Notes: generated by a model from the letters alone, not told the origin. A DNA stretch of 36,166 bases from Clostridia bacterium (GCA_017517815.1 JAFWYA010000038.1:1-36166), one strand, 5' to 3'; positions 16,260 to 23,858 are shown, counted from the first letter of the stretch. Numbers and translations: made by a program.

Positions 16260-17114
16260 TCAAGCCTGTCTGCGGTATTTGGCAGGTATGTTCATCTGGG
16301 AAAGCGCATCAACCAGCTGGTCCAGCCGGCTGGGTTCGGGGGGCTCAAACGTCTCTTCGTAGTTCCAGTCCAACAGGGGATATTTGGCGCCGGCCATGGT
16401 GTTGTACGGCAGCAGTTCCACCGTGCGCAGGGTAGCGCAGCCGCGCAGGCGATCGCCCAGCTGACGAATGTTTTCAAGGCTGTCGTTCACGCCGGCGATC
16501 ACCGGCACGCGGATGGTAAACGGCACGCCGGATGATTTGAGCGTTTCCAGGTTTGCCAGAATACGCCCGTTGCTGACGCCGGTGTAATGGCGGTGGCGTT
16601 CATCGTCCATGATTTTAACGTCCATAAAGACGAATTCCAGCTTCTCAAGCGCCTGTGCAAATACGTCCTGAGCACAGTATGCGCTGGTTTCGATGGCACG
16701 GTGCAGGGGCTTTAAGCATTCCAGCAGCTCCAGCAGGAACTGCGGCTGCATGAACACCTCTCCCCCCGAGAGCGTCACGCCGCCTTTGACGCCCGCAGGA
16801 AAGCTGCGCTTGACGCGCAGGGCCAGATCGGCCGCCTCCCAGTACTCGCCCGCAATACGGATGAGCCCCATGGGGCAATAGGCGGCGCAGTGCCCGCAGG
16901 CCGTACAGTCGCCTGGCGTAGGACAGGCCCCCGCGCAGCGACCGCACTGTACGCAGCCGTTGTGATTGCGGATGCGCTGGGGTTTGGGCAGAAGGCCTTC
17001 CGGGTTATGGCACCAGCGGCACCTGAGCGGACAGCCTTTGAAAAACACGGCTGTGCGCAGCCCGTCTCCATCGTGTACGGCAAATTCCTCGATGGAAAAA
17101 ATCAAACCTTTCAT
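16260..17114 (-). CDS. Glycyl radical enzyme activase (radical SAM)
   Basis: 284 aa that should install the glycyl radical on the adjacent GRE using S-adenosylmethionine. The SAM cluster motif is CPLRCRWC (Cx3Cx2C), directly after GDGLRTAVFFKG, the standard PflA-type context. A ferredoxin insert with two Cx2Cx2Cx3C sets follows (CVQCGRCAGAC and CTACGHCAAYC), giving two auxiliary 4Fe-4S clusters as in CutD- and GDH-type activases but not PflA. GGVTLSGGEVFMQP is the conserved SAM-binding GGE motif, and the C-terminus holds RVPVIAGVND. ATG 17114 was chosen, 8 bp after the GRE stop, with GAGG in front. The two extra clusters place the pair in the dehydratase/lyase/decarboxylase half of the GRE superfamily rather than with pyruvate formate-lyase. 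Confidence 0.93.
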   Translation of the reverse strand: MKGLIFSIEEFAVHDGDGLRTAVFFKGCPLRCRWCHNPEGLLPKPQRIRNHNGCVQCGRCAGACPTPGDCTACGHCAAYCPMGLIRIAGEYWEAADLALRVKRSFPAGVKGGVTLSGGEVFMQPQFLLELLECLKPLHRAIETSAYCAQDVFAQALEKLEFVFMDVKIMDDERHRHYTGVSNGRILANLETLKSSGVPFTIRVPVIAGVNDSLENIRQLGDRLRGCATLRTVELLPYNTMAGAKYPLLDWNYEETFEPPEPSRLDQLVDALSQMNIPAKYRRQA

Positions 17115-17122
17115 ACAACGCC

Positions 17123-19186
17123 TCAGATGCCGAATTCCGTTCTGGCGATGATCTGATCCTGATAGGCCTTGTCCAGCTCCACAAAGTGGCCGCTCCAGCC
17201 CCATACGCGCACGATCAGGTCGCCGTATTCCTCGGGATGTTCCTGCGCCTTTTTCATCTTTTCACGGTTGACGGCGTTGAGCTGCAGCTGATGACCGCCC
17301 TGCAGCATGAAACTTTGTACAAGACGCGCCACTTTTTCCACGCTGTCCTCCGCCTTAAAGACGGTGTCGTGCAGTTCGAGGGTCATGGGACCGCCGTTGA
17401 CAGCCAGCGGAAGCGCAGAAAGTGCAAATCCGCGCAGAACGGACAGCGGGCCCGTGCGGGTGATGAACAGCGCCGGAGAGAAGTTGGCAGGCAGCGGCTG
17501 ACCGGCGTCGCGGCCATCCGCCGTTGCAGGCAGCTCGCGGGAGTGCCACAGATAGTACATGGCCGAACCTGTGCCCGCGCGGTAGCAGCCGCTGCGCTCG
17601 TTGTGCAGGCCGTCAAGCGCTTCGGCAAACATTTTCAGCAGGCGGTTGCCCAGCATGCGCGCTTCTTCGTCGCGGCCAATCTTGGGCGCCTCGGTGCGCA
17701 GCCTGTGCCGCAGCTGTTCATGGCCTTCGAAGTTGGCTCCCAGCGCCTCCAGCAGCTCTTCCCTGCTTACGCTGCCCTCTTCAAACACAAACCTGCGCAC
17801 GGCTGCCAGCTGGTCCACCGCACAGGAAAAGCCCGTGCCGTGCACGCCGTAGTTGTTGTACTTGCCGCCTTCGCTGATGTCGCGCTTTGCTTCCAGGAAG
17901 CCGCGCATCAGGATGGAGGCCATGGGCGAAGGCTCCATGTACAGGCAGGCATGCTTCTGCACCATCTTCAGCGCGCGGTTGTGCAGCCGGCAGCTGATCT
18001 CCTGCAGCAGATCCTCAAAAGTGGATGCATACGGCAGGCATTCGGAGATCACACCATGAGCGACCTCCGCCATGGGCATGGCGTCGATATTGACGATATC
18101 CATCGACACATTGGGCACAATGTATTCCCAGCAGGCAGCCACGGTGTAGTCACGCGCATCCTCGATGTCGTACCCCCAGCGCAGCAGGCCGGGAATGACC
18201 ACGTCGTCGTTGGCATACTGGGGAAAGCCCATGCCCATGCGCGTAAGCTGCGTGCCCAGCTCATACAGCGCCAGCGGGGTATTCTTGTCCACGCGCAGAT
18301 TGAGCTTGGGATCGATCTGGCGAATGGCCAGGCTGGCTTTCATCGCAAGCGTGGTCAGTTCGTTGACGGCACTGCTGCCGTCTCGCTTGCAGCCTCCCAG
18401 CATCAGGCTTTGGCCGTTGTCGCCCCACTGCAGGCTGTAATACAGGTCAGAGTCCACATTAAAGGACAGTAAAAAGTCCTCGATGAGCGAAAGTGCGCTT
18501 TCCTCATCCAGCAGGCCTGACGCAATATCCTTCTGGTAGAACGGATACATGTACTGGTCAAAGCGGCCCACGGTGTTGTGGTAGTTGTCCGCTGCCCAGA
18601 AGCTGAAATGGATCATGCGGAAGCACTGCATGGCTTCCTCCATGGTCTGCGCCCCGTAGCGGATGGCCCGGCTCAGCGCCTGCGCACGCGCCGTGTCGCC
18701 GTGCGCTTCGTACAGCTGAGCATAACGGTCGGCAAACTGTTCCACGGCGTCCAGCGTGCGGTCGGTATAGGCGGCAAAGGCCTTCGCGGCCTCATCCGCC
18801 TGCTCAAGCCCCGCATGCAGGCGCGCCCGGCGGCCCTCAAGGCCCTCGGTGAGCACGGTTCCGTAATCACAGGCGATGTTGGTCACCTTGCCTTTTTCGT
18901 GCACAAAGTGACGGGTTTTGATTTCATCCATCTCGCCTGGGGCATAAATATCCGGAAACTCTATGATTGTTCTGAGACCCTGGATGTGCGTATGCTCCAT
19001 CCAAACCGGCTGTTCCATTTCCAAAAACAGCTCCAGCCTGCGGGTAACACGCTCAGCCATGGGCTTTGACGGGTCACGAATTTCATCACAGATCCGCTGC
19101 CATTCATCCGGCATAAGGTTTCTGCGAAGTTTGCGGTGCTGCCGTTCTTCAATCCACTGCAAATGCTTACGAATCTGATCGTTCAT
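17123..19186 (-). CDS. Divergent glycyl radical enzyme (PFL-like fold), substrate unknown
   Basis: 687 aa, shorter than characterised GREs (about 750-900). Predicted catalytic residues are intact: Cys352 with Glu354 in AACWEYIVP (the Cys-x-Glu of dehydratases, CutC and decarboxylases) and Gly663 in the C-terminal radical loop RVWGWSGHFVELD. The tail QDQIIARTEF is classic, and GGHQLQLNAVN (630-640) matches the strand before the loop. Two points differ from known members: the Cys loop usually reads G-C-V/I-E, and the Gly loop usually reads RV(S/A)G(Y/F). Here Trp flanks both residues (Trp353, Trp662, Trp664). Shortening lies mostly before Cys352. The ATG has a G-rich site (GGGGGGGA) 8 nt upstream. 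It is first in the cluster, next to its activase and divergent from an AraC gene. No microcompartment, aldehyde or thiolase genes accompany it. Substrate unknown. Confidence 0.9.
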   Translation of the reverse strand: MNDQIRKHLQWIEERQHRKLRRNLMPDEWQRICDEIRDPSKPMAERVTRRLELFLEMEQPVWMEHTHIQGLRTIIEFPDIYAPGEMDEIKTRHFVHEKGKVTNIACDYGTVLTEGLEGRRARLHAGLEQADEAAKAFAAYTDRTLDAVEQFADRYAQLYEAHGDTARAQALSRAIRYGAQTMEEAMQCFRMIHFSFWAADNYHNTVGRFDQYMYPFYQKDIASGLLDEESALSLIEDFLLSFNVDSDLYYSLQWGDNGQSLMLGGCKRDGSSAVNELTTLAMKASLAIRQIDPKLNLRVDKNTPLALYELGTQLTRMGMGFPQYANDDVVIPGLLRWGYDIEDARDYTVAACWEYIVPNVSMDIVNIDAMPMAEVAHGVISECLPYASTFEDLLQEISCRLHNRALKMVQKHACLYMEPSPMASILMRGFLEAKRDISEGGKYNNYGVHGTGFSCAVDQLAAVRRFVFEEGSVSREELLEALGANFEGHEQLRHRLRTEAPKIGRDEEARMLGNRLLKMFAEALDGLHNERSGCYRAGTGSAMYYLWHSRELPATADGRDAGQPLPANFSPALFITRTGPLSVLRGFALSALPLAVNGGPMTLELHDTVFKAEDSVEKVARLVQSFMLQGGHQLQLNAVNREKMKKAQEHPEEYGDLIVRVWGWSGHFVELDKAYQDQIIARTEFGI

Positions 19187-19207
19187 TCAGTTATCCCCCC
19201 CTGTCTA

Positions 19208-19236
19208 TTGACATTGTATCGCTTAGGTTGTATATT
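19208..19236 (+). promoter_or_regulatory. Strong sigma-A promoter of the AraC regulator gene
   Basis: Consensus TTGACA (19208-19213), a 17-bp spacer and TATATT (19231-19236), about 63 bp before the regulator ATG. It overlaps, on the other strand, a predicted GRE promoter: -10 TACAAT on minus at 19213-19218 and a poor -35 AATACA at 19236-19241. The two promoters are back to back, so the activator box just downstream could both activate GRE and repress its own gene. Confidence 0.7.
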
Positions 19237-19244
19237 GTATTTAT

Positions 19245-19279
19245 ACATTCCACAACGTGTTTTGCACATTCCGTGCAAA
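19245..19279. promoter_or_regulatory. Putative AraC-type operator: 21-bp-spaced ACATTCC direct repeat plus palindrome
   Basis: ACATTCC occurs at 19245-19251 and again at 19266-19272, exactly 21 bp apart, the two-helical-turn spacing typical of AraC-family half-sites. The second copy is part of TTTTGCACATTCCG (19260-19273), repeated almost exactly at 15559-15572. TTTGCAC (19261-19267) and GTGCAAA (19273-19279) also form a palindrome with a 5-bp centre. It lies 18 bp upstream of the predicted GRE -35. Confidence 0.6.
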
Positions 19280-19298
19280 GATTGGAGTGATTTGGGAA

Positions 19299-20213
19299 AT
19301 GTATTACCATCCGACGCATCTGCGGGATATCATCCACGTAGAAGAAATCTTCACGGTGCACTATTTTGAATACTACAAAGACTACACCTTCAACGGCGAG
19401 CAGCATGACTTCTGGGAGCTTTTGTATGTGGACAAAGGTCAGGTACTGGTAACTGCCGGGCAGCGTAAGCTGCGTCTGCATCAGGGGCAGATTATCTTTC
19501 ATCAGCCCAATGAATTTCACAATGTTGCTGCTGACGGCACCATCGCCCCCAACACCATCGTGGTTTCGTTCTCCTGCCACAACCCCGCCATCAACGACCT
19601 GTGCGGTCGCATCTGTTATGTCAATCAGCAGGAGCGCGGCCTTTTAGCCAGCATCATCAGCGAGGCCAAAAATGCCTTCTCCACCAACCTGGGCGACCCG
19701 GAATATCAAAAGCTGGACGTGCTATCCCAACCCGTGCTGGGCAGCGAGCAGATGATCCGTCTGCATCTGGAAACGCTGCTGATTGGTTTCATCCGCAAAA
19801 ACCAGCACTACGACCAGACCGTTGCCGCAAGCACCACCGCGCAGCACAACGCCGAAGCGCATTACTTCAACACCACCTGCAAATACATTGAAGACAACAT
19901 CGACAACGCATTCACCCTCAACCATTTAAGCCAGCACGCCATGGTCAGCCCCTCCTATCTGGAGCGCCTGTTTAACCGTTATGCAGGCATGAGCGTCATT
20001 CAGTACTGCAATCACCGCAAAATTGAGCGCGCCAAGCAGTTCATCCGCGAGGACCGCATGAATATCTCCCAGATCGCCGAGTCGCTAGGCTTTTCATCCA
20101 TTCATTATTTTTCACGCACCTTCAAACTCATCGAGGGCATGTCGCCTAGCCAGTACGGCCGGTCGGTCAAATCACTGGAGGACCATTCTCAAAAGGTTTC
20201 CAGCACTGAATAA
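19299..20213 (+). CDS. AraC-family regulator with cupin sensor, likely activator of the GRE cluster
   Basis: 304 aa. The N-terminal half is a cupin-like ligand domain (FWELLYVDKGQVLVTAGQRKLRLHQGQIIFHQPNEFHN, residues about 40-80, positions only). The C-terminal 100 residues carry two helix-turn-helices: LNHLSQHAMVSPSYLERLFN and ISQIAESLGFSSIHYFSRTF, ending in the usual GMSPSQYGR. ATG 19299 is preferred over an upstream ATG (19257) because GGAGTG sits 9 nt before it and the upstream residues do not look like the family. Divergent from the GRE cluster with 112 bp between starts, and an operator-like element lies in that gap. The ligand is probably the imported substrate or a product of it. Confidence 0.88.
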   Translation: MYYHPTHLRDIIHVEEIFTVHYFEYYKDYTFNGEQHDFWELLYVDKGQVLVTAGQRKLRLHQGQIIFHQPNEFHNVAADGTIAPNTIVVSFSCHNPAINDLCGRICYVNQQERGLLASIISEAKNAFSTNLGDPEYQKLDVLSQPVLGSEQMIRLHLETLLIGFIRKNQHYDQTVAASTTAQHNAEAHYFNTTCKYIEDNIDNAFTLNHLSQHAMVSPSYLERLFNRYAGMSVIQYCNHRKIERAKQFIREDRMNISQIAESLGFSSIHYFSRTFKLIEGMSPSQYGRSVKSLEDHSQKVSSTE

Positions 20214-20351
20214 CACCTGAAAATGTCGCATTACTCTGCAGATCAATACTTTTTTAAATGGCATTCGTGTTTGTGATCGAACTGCCCAGTTTCTCTCTTG
20301 CTCTTGACTCGCTTCGCTCGTTTCCTTATAGCTAAAGCTTTTTTATTATCT

Positions 20352-20374
20352 CACCGGCATGGCCGGTGGTTTTA
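20352..20374 (+). terminator. Terminator of the AraC regulator gene
   Basis: 7-bp GC-rich stem (20352-20358 with 20362-20368), a 3-nt loop and a GTTTTAT tail, 139 bp after the stop. The rest of the 422-bp gap (20214-20635) holds repeat copy C, one more terminator and the next promoter, and no gene. Confidence 0.65.
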
Positions 20375-20423
20375 TCAAGCTAAAGTGAGACAATAAAAGG
20401 CGTTCTCACCCAAACGCCCATAG

Positions 20424-20501
20424 TAAAATGCTGTTGTCCTCCGTCCAAAACCATTGATTTATAAGGCTTTCCATCAACATCCTATAAGAACACTCGCATC
20501 A
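20424..20501 (+). repeat. Dispersed repeat copy C
   Basis: About 78 bp, matching copy D at roughly 69 of 76 positions by eye. Shared blocks are AAATGCTGTTGTCC, CCGTCCA, ATTGATTTATAAGG, TCAACATCCTATAAGAACAC and TCGCATCA. Within it TTGAT/ATCAA and TTATAAGG/CCTATAA form imperfect inverted repeats, as in recombinase core sites. A hairpin with GGCGTT and AACGCC arms precedes it, as in copy B. Confidence 0.75.
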
Positions 20502-20510
20502 GTCAGGAAA

Positions 20511-20541
20511 GCCTTGAAATCTAAGGGTTTCAAGGCTTTTT
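20511..20541 (+). terminator. Rho-independent terminator after repeat C
   Basis: Perfect 9-bp stem GCCTTGAAA/TTTCAAGGC (20511-20519 with 20528-20536), an 8-nt loop and five T residues. Confidence 0.8.
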
Positions 20542-20569
20542 GTTATGCTCCTTTTCCTTCGTCACAGCC

Positions 20570-20598
20570 TTGTCTCACCGGCTTTTTGAAGCTATAAT
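20570..20598 (+). promoter_or_regulatory. Sigma-A promoter of the YdcF-like gene
   Basis: TTGTCT (20570-20575), a 17-bp spacer and a perfect TATAAT (20593-20598), 38 bp before the ATG. Confidence 0.75.
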
Positions 20599-20635
20599 AC
20601 ATGTATCAGTCTTCATACTATCGGGAGGTCATGTT

Positions 20636-21253
20636 ATGAAGCTATCTCAAATTTCCATGGATCAACTTTCCAGTCTGAACACAGAACAAATCGACCGCAT
20701 CGTATTTTCCGAAAGGGAAGAAGCACTGGAAAAGGGCGCGGCGGCGATTTTGCTGGGCGGCAATCCGCTGATTCTGGCAGAACGCGCCAGGGCCGCCGCA
20801 GAACTTTATCATCAAAACTTGGTTCCGTATATTATCCCGACCGGCGGCGTGCGCTGGGATACTGACCGCGGGCCACTGACCGAAGCCGAATACTTGTCGG
20901 CGCTGCTGGCAGAGGCCGGTGTGCCGCAAAGTGCCATCCTTTTGGAAAACGAAGCCACCACTACCAGAGAAAATATGCTTTATGCCGCTTTGCTGATGGA
21001 AAAGCATCTGCATCCCAGAGGCAATTATCGGCTTTACATTGTCTCCTCGCCCTCGCATATCAAACGCAGTCTCGCTTTTGCAAGTCTTTACCTGCCCAGA
21101 AAAGCAGCGCTTTCCGGTTTTTCCGACAGCATGTCTCCCGGAAACGCCGGCATTTGGGTGCAGGATGAATTCCAAAGCTCACGCGTCTACCGGGAACTGG
21201 CCGAAATCAAGAAAACGGTGGATTGCGGAGATATGGAAGATATTGAGTTCTAA
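20636..21253 (+). CDS. YdcF/SanA-like DUF218 protein
   Basis: 205 aa of the DUF218 (PF02698) group. AAAILLGGNPLILAERARAAAELY is the usual first strand plus R-A-R-x-x-xA-x-x-Y helix. IPTGGVR is the GG loop, TEAEYLSALLAEAGVPQSAILLE the conserved helix with an acidic ligand pair, and TTTRENMLYA the 'S/T-x-x-T-x-E-N' motif. VSSPSHIKRSLAFA is the late 'T-x-x-xH-xxR' motif. Members bind nucleotide-like ligands or act on envelope precursors; no precise reaction is established for this branch. No membrane helix is present, unlike SanA/ElyC, so it is probably cytoplasmic like YdcF. ATG 20636 has GGGAGG 7 nt upstream and its own promoter and terminator, so it is monocistronic. Confidence 0.85.
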   Translation: MKLSQISMDQLSSLNTEQIDRIVFSEREEALEKGAAAILLGGNPLILAERARAAAELYHQNLVPYIIPTGGVRWDTDRGPLTEAEYLSALLAEAGVPQSAILLENEATTTRENMLYAALLMEKHLHPRGNYRLYIVSSPSHIKRSLAFASLYLPRKAALSGFSDSMSPGNAGIWVQDEFQSSRVYRELAEIKKTVDCGDMEDIEF

Positions 21254-21273
21254 CCGCAAAACAGACAATTCGG

Positions 21274-21309
21274 AAGGATAAATGCTTAGTGGCATTTGTC
21301 CTTCTTTTT
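21274..21309 (+). terminator. Terminator of the YdcF-like gene
   Basis: 12-bp stem (21274-21285 with 21292-21303, one G-T pair), a 6-nt loop and a CTTTTT tail, 20 bp after the stop. Confidence 0.8.
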
Positions 21310-21336
21310 GCTGTGCTTTGTTTGTCTCAAAGGGAA

Positions 21337-21356
21337 TTTTCCGTCTTTTATCTATT
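21337..21356 (+). promoter_or_regulatory. Shared 20-bp box upstream of the GH13 gene
   Basis: TTTTCCGTCTTTTATCTATT lies 88 bp before the GH13 ATG. It recurs with one change at 22825-22844, before the LplB gene. It is a candidate binding site for the membrane-anchored AraC regulator encoded at 26635-28761. No convincing -10/-35 pair could be fixed for the GH13 gene. Confidence 0.55.
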
Positions 21357-21443
21357 TCATATCCGGTATTGGCTATGGCAATTCCGGCAATTTGACCCTA
21401 AGATAAAATTAACATCAAACTGAATATGATCGGAGGAAATAGC

Positions 21444-22784
21444 ATGCTGAACCGCGCCATGAATGTACCCGAATGGTTCAAAAAGTCTTCTGTCTATCAA
21501 ATCAATCCGCGCACTTTTTCCGCGGAAGGAACCATCAAGGCCGTGACCGAACGTCTGCCTCAGTTGGCTTCGCTGGGATTTGGCATCATGTATCTGTGCC
21601 CGATTTTCGAAGAGGATGAAACGACGGAAAACTGGAGCCGCAGACAGATTTTGTCCGAAACCATGAACCCCAAAAACCCCTACCGTATTACGGACTATTT
21701 CAGCGTTGACTCCGAATACGGCACGATGGAAGATTTGAAGGAATTTGTGGATCAAACCCATCAGCTGGGGATGCATGTCATTCTAGATCTGGTTTTCCTG
21801 CATGCCGGCCCCAATGCCAAAATCCTGAAGGCTCATCCCGAATTTGCCAAGCAGGACGCCGATGGCAACTGGCTGCTGAACGAGTGGAATTTCGCCACGT
21901 TTGATTACACCAACCCCGGCACGCGGGAGTACCTGTGGAGCAACATGGTTTACTATATCGGCGCTATCGGCGTGGACGGCTTCCGCTGCGATGTGGGCGA
22001 CCAGGTACCGGAAGATTTCTGGGTAGAAGGCCGCCGCCGCATTCAGGCCGTCAAGCCGGACGCTATCCTGATCAACGAAGGCAAAAAGTATTTCTGGATG
22101 AAGAATGCCTTTGATGCAACCTATGCCTTTGCATGGCATAACATGCTGTACAAAGCCTTCACCCAGGGAGAATCCGCGCAGCTGATCCGCCAGCAGTGGG
22201 AGGCGGATACTGCTGAAACACCGCGCGGCGGCCTGCTATTGCGCGATATCGATAATCACGACACCGTTACCGACTGGCCCATGCGCACGGAAACTGCGGC
22301 AGGGCACGAAGGAATGGAACAGATTATCGCGCTGAATTACATGATGGACGGCATTCCCATGGTCTACTGCGGAAACGAGATTGCGTGCGAAGCCAAACTG
22401 AGCCTGTTTGCCAACCGCTTCCATCCGGGCCGTTTTTCGACCACTGACTGGCAGGGTGGCAATACCCCCGCAGCCAATCGCAGACAAAGCGTCATCCGGA
22501 AACTGAATACCCTCCGCCGTGAAAGCGGCACGCTTCAGTGTGGCGAAACAAAGTGGGCAGAACACGACCAGCCGGATCGCGTGATTGCATTCATCCGCCG
22601 CTCTGCTCAGGAGGAATGGCTGTTCATCGGCAATGCCTCGAACGAGGAATGCACCGTTCAATTCAATGAAAATCTCAGCGGAGAAGTGGTGCTGACCAAC
22701 AGCAAAACGCTGTCTGCCTGTGAAGACTGCAGTGCGCTTACGCTCAAGGAGAAAACCTATCTGATTCTTCGAAAAGCCCTCTAA
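21444..22784 (+). CDS. GH13 alpha-amylase-family enzyme, cytoplasmic
   Basis: 446 aa with no signal peptide. The barrel opens with WFKKSSVYQINPRTF. Conserved regions are present: region I DLVFLHAG (Asp115, His120), region II GVDGFRCDV with nucleophile Asp183, region III ILINEG with acid/base Glu212, and region IV IDNHD with Asp273. All three catalytic carboxylates are therefore in place. In region I the usual N-H dyad reads L-H. A short beta-rich C-domain follows. The substrate is probably a small alpha-glucoside or maltooligosaccharide taken in by the LplBC-type importer encoded next; specificity cannot be read from sequence. ATG 21444 has GGAGG 7 nt upstream. It shares a 20-bp upstream box with the importer operon. 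Confidence 0.88.
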   Translation: MLNRAMNVPEWFKKSSVYQINPRTFSAEGTIKAVTERLPQLASLGFGIMYLCPIFEEDETTENWSRRQILSETMNPKNPYRITDYFSVDSEYGTMEDLKEFVDQTHQLGMHVILDLVFLHAGPNAKILKAHPEFAKQDADGNWLLNEWNFATFDYTNPGTREYLWSNMVYYIGAIGVDGFRCDVGDQVPEDFWVEGRRRIQAVKPDAILINEGKKYFWMKNAFDATYAFAWHNMLYKAFTQGESAQLIRQQWEADTAETPRGGLLLRDIDNHDTVTDWPMRTETAAGHEGMEQIIALNYMMDGIPMVYCGNEIACEAKLSLFANRFHPGRFSTTDWQGGNTPAANRRQSVIRKLNTLRRESGTLQCGETKWAEHDQPDRVIAFIRRSAQEEWLFIGNASNEECTVQFNENLSGEVVLTNSKTLSACEDCSALTLKEKTYLILRKAL

Positions 22785-22824
22785 AATGTACGATCTGGTA
22801 TAAATGAACCGATTTTGCCCATTG

Positions 22825-22844
22825 TTTTCCGTCTTTTTTCTATT
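22825..22844 (+). promoter_or_regulatory. Shared 20-bp box upstream of lplB-like gene
   Basis: TTTTCCGTCTTTTTTCTATT differs at one base from the box at 21337-21356 and overlaps the predicted -35 of the importer operon by two bases, a normal place for an AraC-type activator site. Confidence 0.55.
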
Positions 22845-22871
22845 GAGAATGCCCATTCAGCATGATACATT
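22843..22871 (+). promoter_or_regulatory. Predicted promoter of the LplBC importer operon
   Basis: TTGAGA (22843-22848), a 17-bp spacer and TACATT (22866-22871), 46 bp before the GTG start. The moderate match and the adjoining box suggest regulated expression. Confidence 0.55.
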
Positions 22872-22916
22872 TTCATCAGATGAAGCGTAAAACAGCAGAA
22901 CAGGAGGATACGGCTT

Positions 22917-23858
22917 GTGGTAAAGGCTCATGCTTCCGGCAGCATTTCCCGGATGGGGCGTTATGTTGCCAAACGTCTTCGTGAAAGCTGGCAGTGGTAT
23001 CTGCTGCTGCTGCCCGCACTGGCTTATGTTATCATTTTCTACTATGGCCCCATGTACGGCGTACAGATCGCGTTCCGCAACTACCGTCCTACCAAGGGCA
23101 TCTGGGGAAGCGATTGGGTTGGTTTGAAGCATTTCATCCGCTTTTTCGAGTATCCGTATTTTTGGATGATGATCAAAAACACCCTGACCATCACACTGTA
23201 TTCGCTGGCTACTTTTCCCTGCGCGATTGTTTTTGCCCTGATGCTCAATGAGCTTGGCAACCTTCGCGTGAAAAAAAGCATTCAGATGATTACCTATATG
23301 CCGCATTTTCTTTCCGAAGTTGTGGTATGTTCGCTGGTCATTCTGTTTCTGGATCGCACCGCCGGTCCCATCAACAATCTGGTAGAGGCTTTGGGCGGTA
23401 CAAGAACCTCGTTCATGTCTGACCCCAATGCGTTTTCCAGCATCTATGTATGGTCAGGCGTATGGCAGAATCTGGGCTGGAACTCCATCCTGTATATCTC
23501 TGCTTTGGCAGCGGTTCCGGTGGAACATCATGAAGCTGCGCGCATCGACGGCGCCAACCGCTTCCAGATTATGTGGCATATCAATCTTCCCAGCATCATG
23601 CCCACCATCATCATTACCTTCCTGCTGCGCATGGGCGGTTTGATGAACGTTGGTTTCTCCAAAATTTATCTGCTGCAGAACAGTCTCAACCTGGATACCT
23701 CCACCGTTATTTCCACCTATGTGTATGAAATCGGTCTGCTGGGCGGTCAATTCAGCTACTCCACGGCTATCGGCCTGTTCAACAACGTGATCAACATCAT
23801 TATCTTGCTGCTGGCCAACAAAGTGACCAGCATGATCAGCGAGACCAGCCTGTTCTAA
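22917..23858 (+). CDS. lplB: LplB-type carbohydrate ABC transporter permease
   Basis: Membrane subunit of a CUT1-class importer, 313 aa with six helices by eye. The N-terminus has WQWYLLLLPALAYVIIFYYG and then PMYGVQIAFRNYRP, the LplB/YtdP-type hallmark. The ATPase-contact loop is EHHEAARIDGANRFQIMWHI near residue 205. Start GTG 22917 has AGGAGG about 9 nt upstream; no in-frame ATG fits. It is first in an operon with LplC-like and binding-protein genes. Such systems import plant or host oligosaccharides such as aldouronates and lack their own ATPase. Confidence 0.9.
   Translation: MVKAHASGSISRMGRYVAKRLRESWQWYLLLLPALAYVIIFYYGPMYGVQIAFRNYRPTKGIWGSDWVGLKHFIRFFEYPYFWMMIKNTLTITLYSLATFPCAIVFALMLNELGNLRVKKSIQMITYMPHFLSEVVVCSLVILFLDRTAGPINNLVEALGGTRTSFMSDPNAFSSIYVWSGVWQNLGWNSILYISALAAVPVEHHEAARIDGANRFQIMWHINLPSIMPTIIITFLLRMGGLMNVGFSKIYLLQNSLNLDTSTVISTYVYEIGLLGGQFSYSTAIGLFNNVINIIILLLANKVTSMISETSLF

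Noticed and set aside
17123..19186. Calling the GRE pyruvate formate-lyase
   Set aside because: PFL has two adjacent active-site cysteines; this protein has a single Cys followed by Trp-Glu, and its activase has two extra Fe-S clusters that PflA lacks.
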